The translations under genes were made by a program, and so were the position numbers. A DNA stretch of 64,000 bases from Vulcanococcus sp943370455 (GTDB lineage: Bacteria > Cyanobacteriota > Cyanobacteriia > PCC-6307 > Cyanobiaceae), in the NCBI GenBank assembly GCA_943370455.1, contig CALRQW020000002.1:124001-188000 (forward strand), given 5' to 3'. This document shows positions 41,690 to 50,436 of this stretch, one piece after another (the stretch's first letter is position 1; each line of letters opens with the position of its first letter). The notes under the pieces were generated by a model that was not told where the DNA came from, did not search any database, and saw only the letters and a program-made list of their open reading frames with translations.

Positions 41690-42349
41690 ATGCTTGAGCT
41701 GAGGTCGCTGCACTACCACCCGGCCACCGCGGCGCAACCGGTGCTGCGCGGCCTCAATCTGCAGTTGCAGGTGGGCAAACCCGCCCTGGTGGCCGGCCGC
41801 AGTGGCTCAGGCAAATCCACCCTGCTGGAGCTGATCTGCGGCCTGGCAGAACCCACCGGCGGCCGCAGCGGCGGCTCGATCCTCTGGAACGGTGCGGTGC
41901 TCAGCGCCCGGCAGCGGCGCTGGCTGTGCGGCTTGCTCTTTCAGTTCCCGGAACGGCACTTCCTCGGCCTGAGCGTGGGCCAGGAGCTGAAGCTCGGCCA
42001 ACGGCGCGTGCCTTCAGAAAAGGTGGAGGCGGTGCTGCGCCAGGTGGGGCTCGAGGGCATTTCGCTACAGCAGGCGCCAGAAGCCCTAAGTGGCGGCCAG
42101 CAACGCCGTCTGGCCCTGGCGGTGCAGCTGCTACGCAACCCCAAGGTGCTGCTGCTGGATGAGCCCACCGCTGGGCTGGATTGGTCGGTGCGGGGCGAGA
42201 TTCTGAGTTTGCTGGCTGAACTCGGGCGCGAACGGGTGCTGCTGGTGGTTACCCACGAACCCGAGCTGTTTGAAGCCTGGGTCGAACCGCAGCAGCGCTA
42301 CCGGCTGCAGGGCGGGTTGCTGCAACCCCTGGAGCAGCCCGTGCACTGA
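41690..42349 (+). CDS. ABC transporter ATP-binding protein (ECF/CbiO-like)
   Basis: The 219-residue ATPase has Walker A GRSGSGKST (36-44), Q-loop LLFQFPERHFLG, signature ALSGGQQRRLALAVQLL and Walker B VLLLDEPTAGLD. The FQFPExxFLG form of the Q-loop is typical of CbiO / EcfA type ATPases and of the plastid ABCI homologs. No permease gene is adjacent, so the partner is unknown. An ATG at 41690 fits; an upstream in-frame start is possible. Confidence 0.8.
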   Translation: MLELRSLHYHPATAAQPVLRGLNLQLQVGKPALVAGRSGSGKSTLLELICGLAEPTGGRSGGSILWNGAVLSARQRRWLCGLLFQFPERHFLGLSVGQELKLGQRRVPSEKVEAVLRQVGLEGISLQQAPEALSGGQQRRLALAVQLLRNPKVLLLDEPTAGLDWSVRGEILSLLAELGRERVLLVVTHEPELFEAWVEPQQRYRLQGGLLQPLEQPVH

Positions 42350-42384
42350 ATACAGTGCCGGTTCTGGGTGCAGGCAGACAGGCG

Positions 42385-43299
42385 ATGGCGGATCAGTTGG
42401 TGCGGGCAACGGCAGCCGGCGGCGGCATCCGCCTGGTGGCAGTGAGCACCAGCACCACCGCCCGCTACGCGCGCCGGCGCCACAACCTCTCCTTTCTCAC
42501 CACGGCGCTACTGGGCCGAGCGATGACCGCCGGCCTGCTTCTGGCCAGCTCGATGAAGGTGCGGCACGGGCGGGTGAACCTGCGCATCGCCTCCGATGGT
42601 CCCCTGCGGGGCCTGATGGTGGATGCCGGCCGCGATGGCACCGTGCGCGGCTATGTGGGCAACCCTGAACTGGAGCTCGATCTGGTGCAGGAGGCCGATG
42701 GGCTGCACCACTTCGATTTCAAGCAGGCCACCGGCACCGGCTACCTGCATGTGGTGCGCGATCTGGGCGAGGGCGAGCCGTTCAGCTCCACCGTGGAATT
42801 GGTGAGCGGCGGCATCGGCGACGACGTGGCCTCCTACCTGCTGCACTCCGAGCAGACCCCATCGGCGGTGTTCGTCGGCGAGCAGATCGACAGCTCAGGC
42901 CTCAAGCATTGCGGCGGTGTGCTGGTGCAGGTGCTGCCCAAAGCAGCCCGTGAACCGGCGCTGGTGGCCCTGTTGGAGGAGCGCTGCAAGGAGATCAGCG
43001 GCTTCAGCGACAAGCTGGCCGCCTGTGAGGGCAACCTGGAAGCTCTGCTGCGCGAGATCTTCCCGGATCTCGATCCCCAGCTGCTGGATGACGCCGAAGC
43101 CAGCCAGGAGATCACCTTCCACTGCCCCTGCAGCCGCAAACGCAGCGTGAATGCCCTCAAGCTGCTGGGCCAGAGCGAACTCAGCGAGATGCTTGCTGAA
43201 GACGGCAAGGCCGAACTCACCTGCCACTTCTGCAACGAGATCTACGAAGTGGGAAGCGGCGAGCTGCAGGAGCTGATCAACGAGCTCGCCGCCGCCTGA
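42385..43299 (+). CDS. hslO: Redox-regulated chaperone Hsp33
   Basis: Hsp33 is activated by oxidation and holds unfolding proteins. The 304-residue protein has the zinc-binding cysteines C247-x-C249 and C280-x-x-C283 near the end, and the N-terminal core with RATAAGGGIRLVAVSTSTTARYARRRHNLS and SGGIGDDVASYLLHSEQTPSAV. ATG 42385 is preferred over GTG 42355. It lies 35 nt after the ABC ATPase gene. Its stop is in an inverted repeat with the convergent gene's stop. Confidence 0.94.
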   Translation: MADQLVRATAAGGGIRLVAVSTSTTARYARRRHNLSFLTTALLGRAMTAGLLLASSMKVRHGRVNLRIASDGPLRGLMVDAGRDGTVRGYVGNPELELDLVQEADGLHHFDFKQATGTGYLHVVRDLGEGEPFSSTVELVSGGIGDDVASYLLHSEQTPSAVFVGEQIDSSGLKHCGGVLVQVLPKAAREPALVALLEERCKEISGFSDKLAACEGNLEALLREIFPDLDPQLLDDAEASQEITFHCPCSRKRSVNALKLLGQSELSEMLAEDGKAELTCHFCNEIYEVGSGELQELINELAAA

Positions 43300-43309
43300 G
43301 GCTCAGGCG
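43293..43309. terminator. Inverted repeat spanning the stop codons of hslO and the CPP1-like gene
   Basis: CGCCTGAG and CTCAGGCG are separated by a single G, so a 7-bp stem with a 3-nt loop can form. The left arm holds the TGA of hslO and the right arm the complement of the CPP1-like TGA. It has the same layout as the fmt / J-domain junction. No T-run. Confidence 0.4.
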
Positions 43310-44007
43310 ATCAGCAGGGCACCCAGCACCAAAAGCACAAGCGCCGGCAAGCTCTGAACCTGCGGCGGTGCCAGCGGCAAGCCCAACGGCAGGGAGGGAT
43401 CAATGGCGCTCACCAACAGGCCGCCGAGCAGCAATCCGGCGCTGAGCAACAGCACGCTCCAGCCCACCGCGGGCAGCAAACGGCCCAGGCGACGTTGCAG
43501 GTTCACTACCGTGAGCACCGTGGCAAACGCGAGCACCAGCTCGGCGTTTGCCGCTGGCGAGAGCAGCAGGATCCCCAGCAGAACCGCACCACCGGCAACA
43601 GGGAACCAGCGCTCGCGGCCTTCAGCCAGGGCCAAACGCGGCAGTGCCGGTGCGCTGAGGTTGAGGGCCGGCCGCGGCAGGGAAGGCAGGCTGGGCAGCG
43701 AAGGGAGTGAAGGCTTAGCGGCCGCGGATTTGGCTGCAGGCTTGGCCGCTTCCCGCTGGGAGGCATTCAGCGCTGCGGTGCTCACCTTGCCCTGCTGGCG
43801 CTCCTTGAGCCGCTCCATCAGCACAGCGTCGTAGGCGGCTTCGATGCGCGCCCGCGACATGGGGTCTTCGCCCACTTCAGCCAGGCGGGCCTGCTTGGCC
43901 GCCTGCACATCGTCAAAGCTGGCATCGGGGCTGATGCCGAGGCGCTCATAGGGATTGAGCGAGCCGGGCTGGGCAGGGCCACCGGTTGGATCAGTTCCCT
44001 GGGTCAT
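43303..44007 (-). CDS. CPP1-like protein (DUF3353), J-like and transmembrane
   Basis: The 234-residue protein has an N-terminal J-like domain (about 15-75; NPYERLGISPDASFDDVQAAKQARLAEV..ARIEAAYDAVLMERLKERQQG) without an HPD motif. A low-complexity linker with repeated SLP units (about 98-112) follows, then three or four hydrophobic helices. Plant CPP1 is a chaperone for protochlorophyllide oxidoreductase, and cyanobacterial homologs are widespread. Convergent with hslO. Confidence 0.82.
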   Translation of the reverse strand: MTQGTDPTGGPAQPGSLNPYERLGISPDASFDDVQAAKQARLAEVGEDPMSRARIEAAYDAVLMERLKERQQGKVSTAALNASQREAAKPAAKSAAAKPSLPSLPSLPSLPRPALNLSAPALPRLALAEGRERWFPVAGGAVLLGILLLSPAANAELVLAFATVLTVVNLQRRLGRLLPAVGWSVLLLSAGLLLGGLLVSAIDPSLPLGLPLAPPQVQSLPALVLLVLGALLIA

Positions 44008-44081
44008 GCCGCGGCTGGAGATGTCAGTGCGATGGGGTCAGCCTAGAGAGGGAGAGGGGGGAAAGCCTTCGATCAAAACAG

Positions 44082-44318
44082 TCAGAAGAGGGGTTCGCTG
44101 TGGCGAAAGCCCCCCTCCAGCTGCAGGCGGCGGCGCTGTTGCTCCGCTTCATCGCGCTGCAGCCAGCAGCGGCGCTTGAGCAGGGGCATCTGGGGCGGGA
44201 GATGACTGCCTTCGCGCATCTCCACTGCAGCTGATCCCGGCGCGGAGCCGGGCACGAAGTTCACGTAGTCGCACCCGCCATCGTTGCGGGGTCGTACAAG
44301 CCAGAGGGGCCTCGCCAT
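44082..44318 (-). CDS. Small basic protein, possibly DUF1651
   Basis: The 78-residue protein begins MARPLWLVRPRNDGGCDYVNFVP and ends with WLQRDEAEQQRRRLQLEGGFR. The WLV opening, an arginine-rich middle and the closing EA...RRLLxxGF pattern resemble DUF1651, a family multiplied in marine and brackish picocyanobacteria. The match is by eye and not strong. It sits alone between the CPP1-like and prfC genes on the minus strand; around 110 nt on the upstream side hold no gene that I can see. Confidence 0.45.
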   Translation of the reverse strand: MARPLWLVRPRNDGGCDYVNFVPGSAPGSAAVEMREGSHLPPQMPLLKRRCWLQRDEAEQQRRRLQLEGGFRHSEPLF

Positions 44319-44428
44319 CGCCAGAACCGCCGTTGTGACCTTTCTTCGTAAAGATTCTGGCGGGGCCAGCGGGCCGCCGTGGCTTGCAGGCGGGATCCGT
44401 GGGGGATCAGCGCAAAAGGGGTGCGCGA

Positions 44429-46075
44429 TCAGAGCGCAATTGGCTCCACCCCGCTCACCACCGGTGCCACGGCGCTCAGCTCGAGATCGGGGTGGTCTTC
44501 ACCGAGCTGGTTCAAGTTCCACTCGTTTTTGAACAGCAGCACCGGCCGGTCCCAGGCATCGCGCACGGTTTTGCAGTTGAAGATGCGGCCCACCTTCTCC
44601 AGGGCCGGCCAGCCGCCCACCACCCAGCGCGCCACCGAAAAGCCCAGAGGCTCCAGGCGGGTCTGCACGCCGTATTCGTTCTCGAGGCGGTATTGCACCA
44701 CCTCGAGCTGCAGCTGACCCACAGCAGCCAGGATTGGATCACGCTTGCTCTGGTCGGTGTCGTAGAGGATCTGCACCGCCCCCTCTTCCCGCAGCTCGTT
44801 CACGCCCTTGCGGAAGCTCTTGAACGCCGAGGGATTGGGATTGCGCAGCCAGGCAAAGATCTCCGGGCTGAAGCAAGGGATGCCCTCGTATTCCACCTTC
44901 GGCCCTAGATACAGGGTGTCGCCAATGGCGAACATGCCTGGGTTGTTGAGGCCGATCACATCACCGGGGTAGGCGTCTTCCACCACCTCGCGGTCTTGGC
45001 CAAACAGCTTCTGCGGGCGTGAGAGGCGAATGGCCTTGCCGGTGCGGGCGTGCTGCACGGTCATGTCCTTTTCGAACTTGCCGCTACACACCCGCACAAA
45101 CGCCACACGGTCGCGGTGGCGGGGATCCATGTTGGCCTGCAGCTTGAACACAAAGCCGCTGAAACCGGGCCGCACCGGTTCGATCTCGCCGGCGCTGCTG
45201 GCGCGGGGGATCGGCTTCTGCGCCAACTCGAGGAAGGCATCGAGGAAGGGGCGCACGCCGAAATTGGTCATGGCCGAGCCAAAGAACACCGGGCTCAGCT
45301 CACCGGCATGCACCAGCTCGAGATCGAGCTCATTGCCCGCGGCCTCCAGCAGCTCGAGCTCTTCGAGGGCTGCATCCAGCAGCTCGGCTTCCACCGCACC
45401 GCTGCTGCGCGCTTCCTCCACGCTCAGCACCTTTTCTTCTGAGGTGCGGCCGCGCTCCGCCCGCAAAAACAAGATCACCTGCTGAGTGCGGCGATCGATC
45501 ACGCCGCGGAAACGATCGCCGCTGCCGATCGGCCAGTTCACCGGCCAGCAGGCCAAGCCCAGGTCCTGCTCAATCTCATCGAGCAGCTCGAGGGGCTCAC
45601 GCCCCGGCCGGTCCATCTTGTTGATGAAGGTGAAGATGGGGATGCGCCGCATGCGGCACACCTCAAACAGCTTGCGGGTTTGAGGCTCAAGGCCCTTGGC
45701 CGCGTCTTCCAGCATCACCGCGTTGTCGGCGGCAGCGAGGGTGCGGTAGGTGTCTTCGGAGAAGTCTTGGTGGCCGGGGGTGTCCAGCAGGTTGATCGTG
45801 CTGCCGCTGTAGTCGAACTGCAGCACTGTTGAGGTGATCGAGATGCCCCGCTGCTTCTCGAGCTCCATCCAGTCGGAGGTCACCTTTCGCTGCTCGCCCT
45901 TGGCCTTCACGGCACCGGCCTGCTGAATCGCACCCCCGTAGAGCAGCAGCTTCTCGGTGAGGGTGGTTTTACCCGCGTCGGGGTGGGAGATGATCGCAAA
46001 GTTGCGGCGGCGCGCCACTGCCTCAGCCAGGGCCTGAAGCTCGGGAGTGGCGGCGGGAGCAGAGGTGCTGGTCAT
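44429..46075 (-). CDS. prfC: Peptide chain release factor 3
   Basis: RF3 is a GTPase that recycles RF1/RF2 from the ribosome. The 548-residue protein has G1 ISHPDAGKTTLTEKLL (about 30-45), G3 DTPGHQDFS and G4 NKMDRPGREP, then the domains II and III of RF3 with FVFKLQANMDPRHRDRVAFVRVCSGKFEKDM. The length fits. It starts at ATG 46075, 12 nt after the methyltransferase gene on the same strand. Confidence 0.96.
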   Translation of the reverse strand: MTSTSAPAATPELQALAEAVARRRNFAIISHPDAGKTTLTEKLLLYGGAIQQAGAVKAKGEQRKVTSDWMELEKQRGISITSTVLQFDYSGSTINLLDTPGHQDFSEDTYRTLAAADNAVMLEDAAKGLEPQTRKLFEVCRMRRIPIFTFINKMDRPGREPLELLDEIEQDLGLACWPVNWPIGSGDRFRGVIDRRTQQVILFLRAERGRTSEEKVLSVEEARSSGAVEAELLDAALEELELLEAAGNELDLELVHAGELSPVFFGSAMTNFGVRPFLDAFLELAQKPIPRASSAGEIEPVRPGFSGFVFKLQANMDPRHRDRVAFVRVCSGKFEKDMTVQHARTGKAIRLSRPQKLFGQDREVVEDAYPGDVIGLNNPGMFAIGDTLYLGPKVEYEGIPCFSPEIFAWLRNPNPSAFKSFRKGVNELREEGAVQILYDTDQSKRDPILAAVGQLQLEVVQYRLENEYGVQTRLEPLGFSVARWVVGGWPALEKVGRIFNCKTVRDAWDRPVLLFKNEWNLNQLGEDHPDLELSAVAPVVSGVEPIAL

Positions 46076-46087
46076 GGAGCCAGCCTC

Positions 46088-46786
46088 TCAGAACAGCTGT
46101 CCCCACACCTCGAGGTAGCGGTCTTCCAGCGCTGCCACCTGCAGCTGATCCGCCAGGCCAGCCTCCTGAAGTTGCTGAGCCACCTCCTCGGGGGTGAAGG
46201 CAGCGTGCAGCGAGGCGATGTAGTCGTGCTGCAGCACCGCTGGGGCATCGGCCAGGTGAAGGCGCTGCAGCGCCAAAACCGCCTCGGCACTGGCAGGGCG
46301 GCGCAGATCCTTGATGTACACGCAGGCACCGGGGCCCGCCAGCTGAGCCACGCTGCTCCAGAGCACCTGCGGATCATGCAAGTGGTGCAACAGGCTGTTG
46401 CTCACCACCGCCGTGTAGCCCCCGGCCAGATCAGCCGCCGGCAAACAACGCTGCTCGAAGCGCAAGCGCCCCTGCAGCTCAGGCAACTCGGCTAAGCGCT
46501 CCAGTGCCGGGGCGAGCATGGCGGCAGCACCATCGATGCCCAGCACTGAGGCGCCGCTGTAGCGCTCCGCCAGGCGAAAGCTGATGTTGCCGGGTCCGCA
46601 GCCGAGATCCACCAGCCGCTCCCCCAGGCCCTGGGGGAACAACACCGCGAGCCGCTCGATCAAGGCCTGATCGCCAGCAGCAAAGTTGGCGGCGGCATAG
46701 GCCTGGGCCTGCTCCAGCCCTTCCATCAACTCCGGCTCAGGCGTGCGGTTCATCAGGAGAGGCGCGAAACCCGGCAGATCCAGCAT
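46088..46786 (-). CDS. SAM-dependent methyltransferase
   Basis: The 232-residue class I methyltransferase has motif I LVDLGCGPGNISFRLAERY (about 58-76), SVLGIDGAAAMLAPALERL and the acidic post-I residue, and NSLLHHLHDPQVLW. The substrate is unknown; it resembles small-molecule methyltransferases. It is divergent from nrdJ, with 59 nt between the ATG at 46786 and the nrdJ start at 46846, and upstream of prfC. Confidence 0.78.
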   Translation of the reverse strand: MLDLPGFAPLLMNRTPEPELMEGLEQAQAYAAANFAAGDQALIERLAVLFPQGLGERLVDLGCGPGNISFRLAERYSGASVLGIDGAAAMLAPALERLAELPELQGRLRFEQRCLPAADLAGGYTAVVSNSLLHHLHDPQVLWSSVAQLAGPGACVYIKDLRRPASAEAVLALQRLHLADAPAVLQHDYIASLHAAFTPEEVAQQLQEAGLADQLQVAALEDRYLEVWGQLF

Positions 46787-46845
46787 TCTCGGAGTTGCAC
46801 CGCCAATGGTGGCAACGACTGCTTGCAGACCCCACCGGTGGCGTT

Positions 46846-49218
46846 ATGGTTCCAGCACCGCCTAGTTCAAGCCCCGTGACCCTGTCAGTACCTGGACCCA
46901 GCACCGCCGCCATGGGCGAGCCTCTCAAGGGACCCAGACCTGACTTCCCCGCCACGGCGCCTGCCGCCAATCCCGTCTTCTACCGCACCTATTCGCGCAA
47001 GACCGCCGGCGGACGCGAAAGCTGGAAGCAGGTGGCCGAGCGCAACCTCGAAGGCCTGCGCAAGCTGGGCAATCTCAACGCCCAGGAAGTGGAGCTGCTG
47101 CGCCGCATGCAGCTTGAGCAGAAAGCCCTGCCCTCTGGCCGCTGGCTGTGGATCGGCGGCACCCCCTGGATTGAGCAGAGCGAGAACTTTTCCGGCTCCT
47201 ACAACTGCACCTCCACCAACTTGGTGGATTGGGAAGCCTTCGGTCTGATGATGGACCTGGCGATGATGGGCTGCGGCACCGGCGCCATCATCGAGCCGCA
47301 CCTGATCAACCGCCTGCCGGTGGTGCGCAACCAGCTGGCGATCAAGGCGGTGAGCGACATCGGCGCCACCCCCGCCGGTCAGCGCCAGGAGCACACCAGC
47401 CACCGCATCGAAGGTCAGCAGGTGTTCATCAAGGTGGGCGACACCCGCCGCGGCTGGGTGGACAGCTACCAGCTGCTGCTCGAGCTCTGCAGCGATGAGC
47501 GCTTCGACGCCAGCACGCCGATCGAGATCAGCGTGGATCTGGCCGACGTGCGCCCCGTGGGCGAAACGCTGAAAGGGTTTGGCGGCATGGCCAATCCGGT
47601 GAAGCTGAAGGATCTCTACGGCCGCGTGGCCCAGATCCTGGGCAAGGCCCAGGGCCGCCAGCTCACGTCTGTTGAGTGCTGCCTGCTGATCGATGAGGCG
47701 GCCGTCACGATCGTGGCCGGCAACATCCGCCGCAGCGCCGGCATGCGCCAGTTCGCTGCCGAAGACCTCTCCGCCGCCGGCGCCAAGGAAAACCTCTGGC
47801 AGCAGGACAGCGACGGCAACTGGCGCATCGACCCCGAGCGCGATGCCCTGCGCATGGCCAACCACACCCGTGTGTTCCACACCCGCCCCGATCGCGCCAC
47901 GGTGCTCGAGGCCGTAACCAAGCAGTTCCACTCGGGTGAGGGCGCCATCCAGTTCGCCCCCGAGGCGATCGCCCGCTCCAACGCCGATCTGCTCAGCACC
48001 CCCGAACTGCGCGCTGAGTTCATCGAGATCTACTGCGATCAGGGCCGCGAGGAAGCCGGCCGCTGGCTCACCACGCACCACCCCGAGATCAGCACCGCTG
48101 AGCTGGATCACCGCCTCGGCCGCTACGGCCTCAACCCCTGCGGCGAGATCCTCGGCGCCGACTTCCACTGCAACCTGGCCGAGATCCACCTCAACCGCAT
48201 CGATCCTGAGGATCACGTGGCGCAGGAAGAGGCCTTCACCGCCGGCGGCCTGGCCGTGGCCTGCCTGCTCAACCACCGCTTTGAAGTGGAGCGCTACCGC
48301 CAGAGCCGCGCCTGGGATCCGATCGTGGGCGTGAGCTTCACCGGCCTGTTCGACTTCTTCGTGCACGCCTTCGGCACCCCTTGGCTGCAGTGGTGGGAAG
48401 CCGGCCGCCCCAACACCGAAGAGGGCCGCAGCTTCAAGGCCAAGGAAGCGGAATACCTGAGCCGCTGGAAAGAGATCGTGAACAAGGCCGTGTGGGATTA
48501 CTGCGATCGCCATGGCCTACGCCGCCCCAACCGCTGCACCACCGTGCAGCCCGCCGGCACCAAGAGCCTGCTCACCGGCGCCTCCCCCGGCTGGCACCCT
48601 CCCAAGGCTCAGCGCTTCATCCGCCGCATCACCTTCCGCAAGAACGATCCGGTGGCGCTCGCCTGCATGGACTACGGCTACACAATCGTGCCGTCGCAGA
48701 GCGATAAAGACGAGCAGGGCCGCCTGCTGAACGATCCCTTCGATCCCCGCTGCACCGAATGGCTGGTGGAAATCCCCACCGAAGTGAGCTGGGCCAACAT
48801 CCCGGGCGCGGATGCCGTGGAGATCAACAACTTCTCCGCCATGGCCCAGTTCGACTTCTACATGCAGGTGCAGCAGCACTACACGGCCCACAACACCTCG
48901 GCCACCGTGGAGTTCCGCGAGCACGAGATCGAGCCGCTCACCGATGCGATTCACGCCGCGATCGACAAGGGCGAGGGCTACATCTCCGCCGCGCTGCTGG
49001 CCCGCTTCGATGCCAACGCCACCTTCCCCCGCCTGCCGTTCGAGCCGATCGATCACGCCACCTACGAGCACCTGCAGAGCGAGGTGGTGGGCCGCCGCCG
49101 CACCAGCGACTTCTTCGAAGCCCTGCAGCGCTACGACAGTGGTGAGCTGATGGAAGCTGGCCCCGCCGGCTGCGACTCCGACAAGTGCCTGCTGCCGCTG
49201 GCCAAGCCGGAGAACTGA
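46846..49218 (+). CDS. nrdJ: Adenosylcobalamin-dependent (class II) ribonucleotide reductase
   Basis: This makes deoxyribonucleotides with B12 and no oxygen or iron. The monomeric type has 790 residues here, with SYNCTSTNL (first active-site Cys), the GLNPCGEILG loop (Cys radical site), TVQPAGTKSLLTGASPG and a C-terminal CDSDKC redox pair. ATG 46846 is used; GTG 46876 is an alternative that gives MTLSVPGPS. The presence of only a class II enzyme in the window implies dependence on cobalamin synthesis or uptake, as usual for picocyanobacteria. Confidence 0.94.
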   Translation: MVPAPPSSSPVTLSVPGPSTAAMGEPLKGPRPDFPATAPAANPVFYRTYSRKTAGGRESWKQVAERNLEGLRKLGNLNAQEVELLRRMQLEQKALPSGRWLWIGGTPWIEQSENFSGSYNCTSTNLVDWEAFGLMMDLAMMGCGTGAIIEPHLINRLPVVRNQLAIKAVSDIGATPAGQRQEHTSHRIEGQQVFIKVGDTRRGWVDSYQLLLELCSDERFDASTPIEISVDLADVRPVGETLKGFGGMANPVKLKDLYGRVAQILGKAQGRQLTSVECCLLIDEAAVTIVAGNIRRSAGMRQFAAEDLSAAGAKENLWQQDSDGNWRIDPERDALRMANHTRVFHTRPDRATVLEAVTKQFHSGEGAIQFAPEAIARSNADLLSTPELRAEFIEIYCDQGREEAGRWLTTHHPEISTAELDHRLGRYGLNPCGEILGADFHCNLAEIHLNRIDPEDHVAQEEAFTAGGLAVACLLNHRFEVERYRQSRAWDPIVGVSFTGLFDFFVHAFGTPWLQWWEAGRPNTEEGRSFKAKEAEYLSRWKEIVNKAVWDYCDRHGLRRPNRCTTVQPAGTKSLLTGASPGWHPPKAQRFIRRITFRKNDPVALACMDYGYTIVPSQSDKDEQGRLLNDPFDPRCTEWLVEIPTEVSWANIPGADAVEINNFSAMAQFDFYMQVQQHYTAHNTSATVEFREHEIEPLTDAIHAAIDKGEGYISAALLARFDANATFPRLPFEPIDHATYEHLQSEVVGRRRTSDFFEALQRYDSGELMEAGPAGCDSDKCLLPLAKPEN

Positions 49219-49226
49219 TCGAGGGC

Positions 49227-49601
49227 GTGCTCACGCTGCTCCGCCTCGGGCCGGCCCTGCTGCTGGCCCTCCATTTCCCACCTGCCCTGGCAGCTGAAGC
49301 CGCGGCTCCACCCGCGAATGCGCGCAGTGCAGCGTTTGCTGCCCTCAACCGCTGCAGCACCACGCGGCAGCAGGACACCTGCCTGGAGGCCCGGAGCGCC
49401 CTTGAGGCGCTGATCCGCCAGGAGGAAGCACCGGAGCAACGCCTGCATCACCCCCGCTGCCTGGGGGCGCTCACCCACGTGGAAACCGTGCTCGCAGCGT
49501 TTCGCTGGCGCCTGGAGAATGCCGGCAACCTTCAACGGGTGATCGATGCCGCCGAAGGGCAGTGCCCGGCGAGCACAGCATCAGCGACTGTCGGCCAATA
49601 G
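49227..49601 (+). CDS. Small secreted hypothetical protein
   Basis: From GTG 49227 the protein has 124 residues: a signal peptide (about 1-22, LLRLGPALLLALHFPPALA) with a likely AxA cleavage, then a domain with five cysteines, NRCSTTRQQDTCLEARSALEAL, PRCLGALTHVE and EGQCPAS. The spacing suggests two disulfides, or a small helical domain. I do not recognise the family. It begins 8 nt after nrdJ and overlaps the 3' end of the convergent gene by 21 nt. Confidence 0.6.
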   Translation: MLTLLRLGPALLLALHFPPALAAEAAAPPANARSAAFAALNRCSTTRQQDTCLEARSALEALIRQEEAPEQRLHHPRCLGALTHVETVLAAFRWRLENAGNLQRVIDAAEGQCPASTASATVGQ

Positions 49602-49835
49602 ATCGAGTGCAATAGCGAGTTGTTCGAGCAGCTCGCAGCAGCGCTCGTAGTGGAGCTCAGGCGCCAGGCTCACAGGCAGGGTTTCGATCAGATCCGCCAG
49701 CTCGCGGGTGCGCAGAGCCAACAGATTGGTGGAGAGAACGGCCATGGCAGCAACGACAACCCAAGAGGCGCCATCCCAAGCTTGAATCGCGTTCTCATGA
49801 GTCTTGAATGAGAACGCGCTGGGGGTTGCAGTCAT
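49581..49835 (-). CDS. Hypothetical small protein
   Basis: From ATG 49835 the protein has 84 residues; an inner ATG (49746) would give a shorter version beginning MAVLSTNLLALRTRELADLIETLP. It is helix-rich with one mildly hydrophobic segment (about 23-37) and conserved-looking C-terminal helices. I do not recognise the family. The frame continues upstream through the tRNA gene antisense, which is not coding. It is 35 nt from the divergent tRNA gene. Confidence 0.5.
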   Translation of the reverse strand: MTATPSAFSFKTHENAIQAWDGASWVVVAAMAVLSTNLLALRTRELADLIETLPVSLAPELHYERCCELLEQLAIALDLLADSR

Positions 49836-49869
49836 GAGACACTCTTGGCGGCCCCATGGGTCGACCGCT

Positions 49870-49954
49870 GGAGAGGTGGTCGAGTGGTTGATGGCTCCGG
49901 TCTTGAAAACCGGCGAAGTGAAAGCTTCCGTGGGTTCGAATCCCACCCTCTCCG
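49870..49954 (+). tRNA. trnS-UGA: tRNA-Ser (anticodon UGA)
   Basis: A complete cloverleaf can be drawn over 85 nt: acceptor GGAGAGG pairs with CCTCTCC, a T-arm GTGGGTTCGAATCCCAC, and an anticodon stem CCGGT/ACCGG enclosing CTTGAAA with anticodon TGA. A long variable arm (GAAGTGAAAGCTTCC) identifies it as a type II tRNA, fitting Ser. The CCA end is not encoded. It reads UCA (and with wobble other UCN) codons. Confidence 0.96.
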
Positions 49955-49965
49955 TTGCTTCATTC

Positions 49966-49994
49966 GCCCCCTGCACCACCTGCGGGGGGCTTCT
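49966..49994 (+). terminator. Probable terminator of tRNA-Ser
   Basis: GCCCCCTGCA pairs with TGCGGGGGGC (one U-G wobble) around a CCACC loop, followed by TTCT. It starts 11 nt after the tRNA. The weak T-run is the only shortfall. Confidence 0.5.
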
Positions 49995-50093
49995 GGCCTC
50001 CAGAAACTCTTAAGACCCTCAGCCCCGTTTGCAGCCGTTGACACACCGCTCACCTCAGCGGCGCGATTGCATGGGCATGGTCCACACCCCTCT

Positions 50094-50291
50094 ATGGCCT
50101 ACGAACCCGGAACGACCGACTGCCGCGTGCTGATCGACAGCAAGGCCCAGATCGAGGCGATCCTGCTCAACCTCGCCAAGCTCGAGAACACCGAACACAT
50201 CCGCCAGCAACTGGTAGCGGTGCACAACCAACTCGAAGGCCTGCACGAGCTCAGGCGGCAAAAGCGCAGCGCCACACTCAGCGCGGCTTGA
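50094..50291 (+). CDS. Small helical hypothetical protein
   Basis: The 65-residue protein begins MAYEPGTTDCRVLIDSKAQIEAILLNLAKLENTEHIR and consists mostly of two helices separated by a short turn. It has no membrane segment. The helical composition and the ATG with a clear open frame support coding, and the longer frame upstream overlaps the tRNA gene and is rejected. I do not recognise the family. It is 28 nt before the 38-residue membrane microprotein gene. Confidence 0.6.
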   Translation: MAYEPGTTDCRVLIDSKAQIEAILLNLAKLENTEHIRQQLVAVHNQLEGLHELRRQKRSATLSAA

Positions 50292-50319
50292 ACCAGCACA
50301 GCCCCTTAGGCTCTGCCGC

Positions 50320-50436
50320 ATGATCTTCGACAACGACAAACGGCCGGCCTGGCTCAATTGGGTGTTCCTGGCCGTTTTTCTCTGGTCAAGCTGGCAGCTG
50401 GCCGGCATGTGGTTCAGCCAGCTGCATCAGGGGTAA
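50320..50436 (+). CDS. 38-residue one-helix membrane microprotein
   Basis: The frame begins MIFDNDKRPAWLNWVFLAV and has one hydrophobic, Trp-rich helix (about 11-30) before a polar end. An ATG, a stop 10 nt inside the 3' end of the convergent ppk2 gene, and good spacing from the preceding gene support it. Four Trp residues in 38 suggest an interfacial or photosynthetic-membrane protein, but that is inference. No family is recognised. Confidence 0.5.
   Translation: MIFDNDKRPAWLNWVFLAVFLWSSWQLAGMWFSQLHQG

Noticed and set aside
46885..48513. A 542-codon open frame on the minus strand opposite nrdJ
   Set aside because: nrdJ has full-length homology, while the opposite frame is a repetitive His/Ala/Val/Gly translation caused by high GC at third positions. 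No motif is visible in it.
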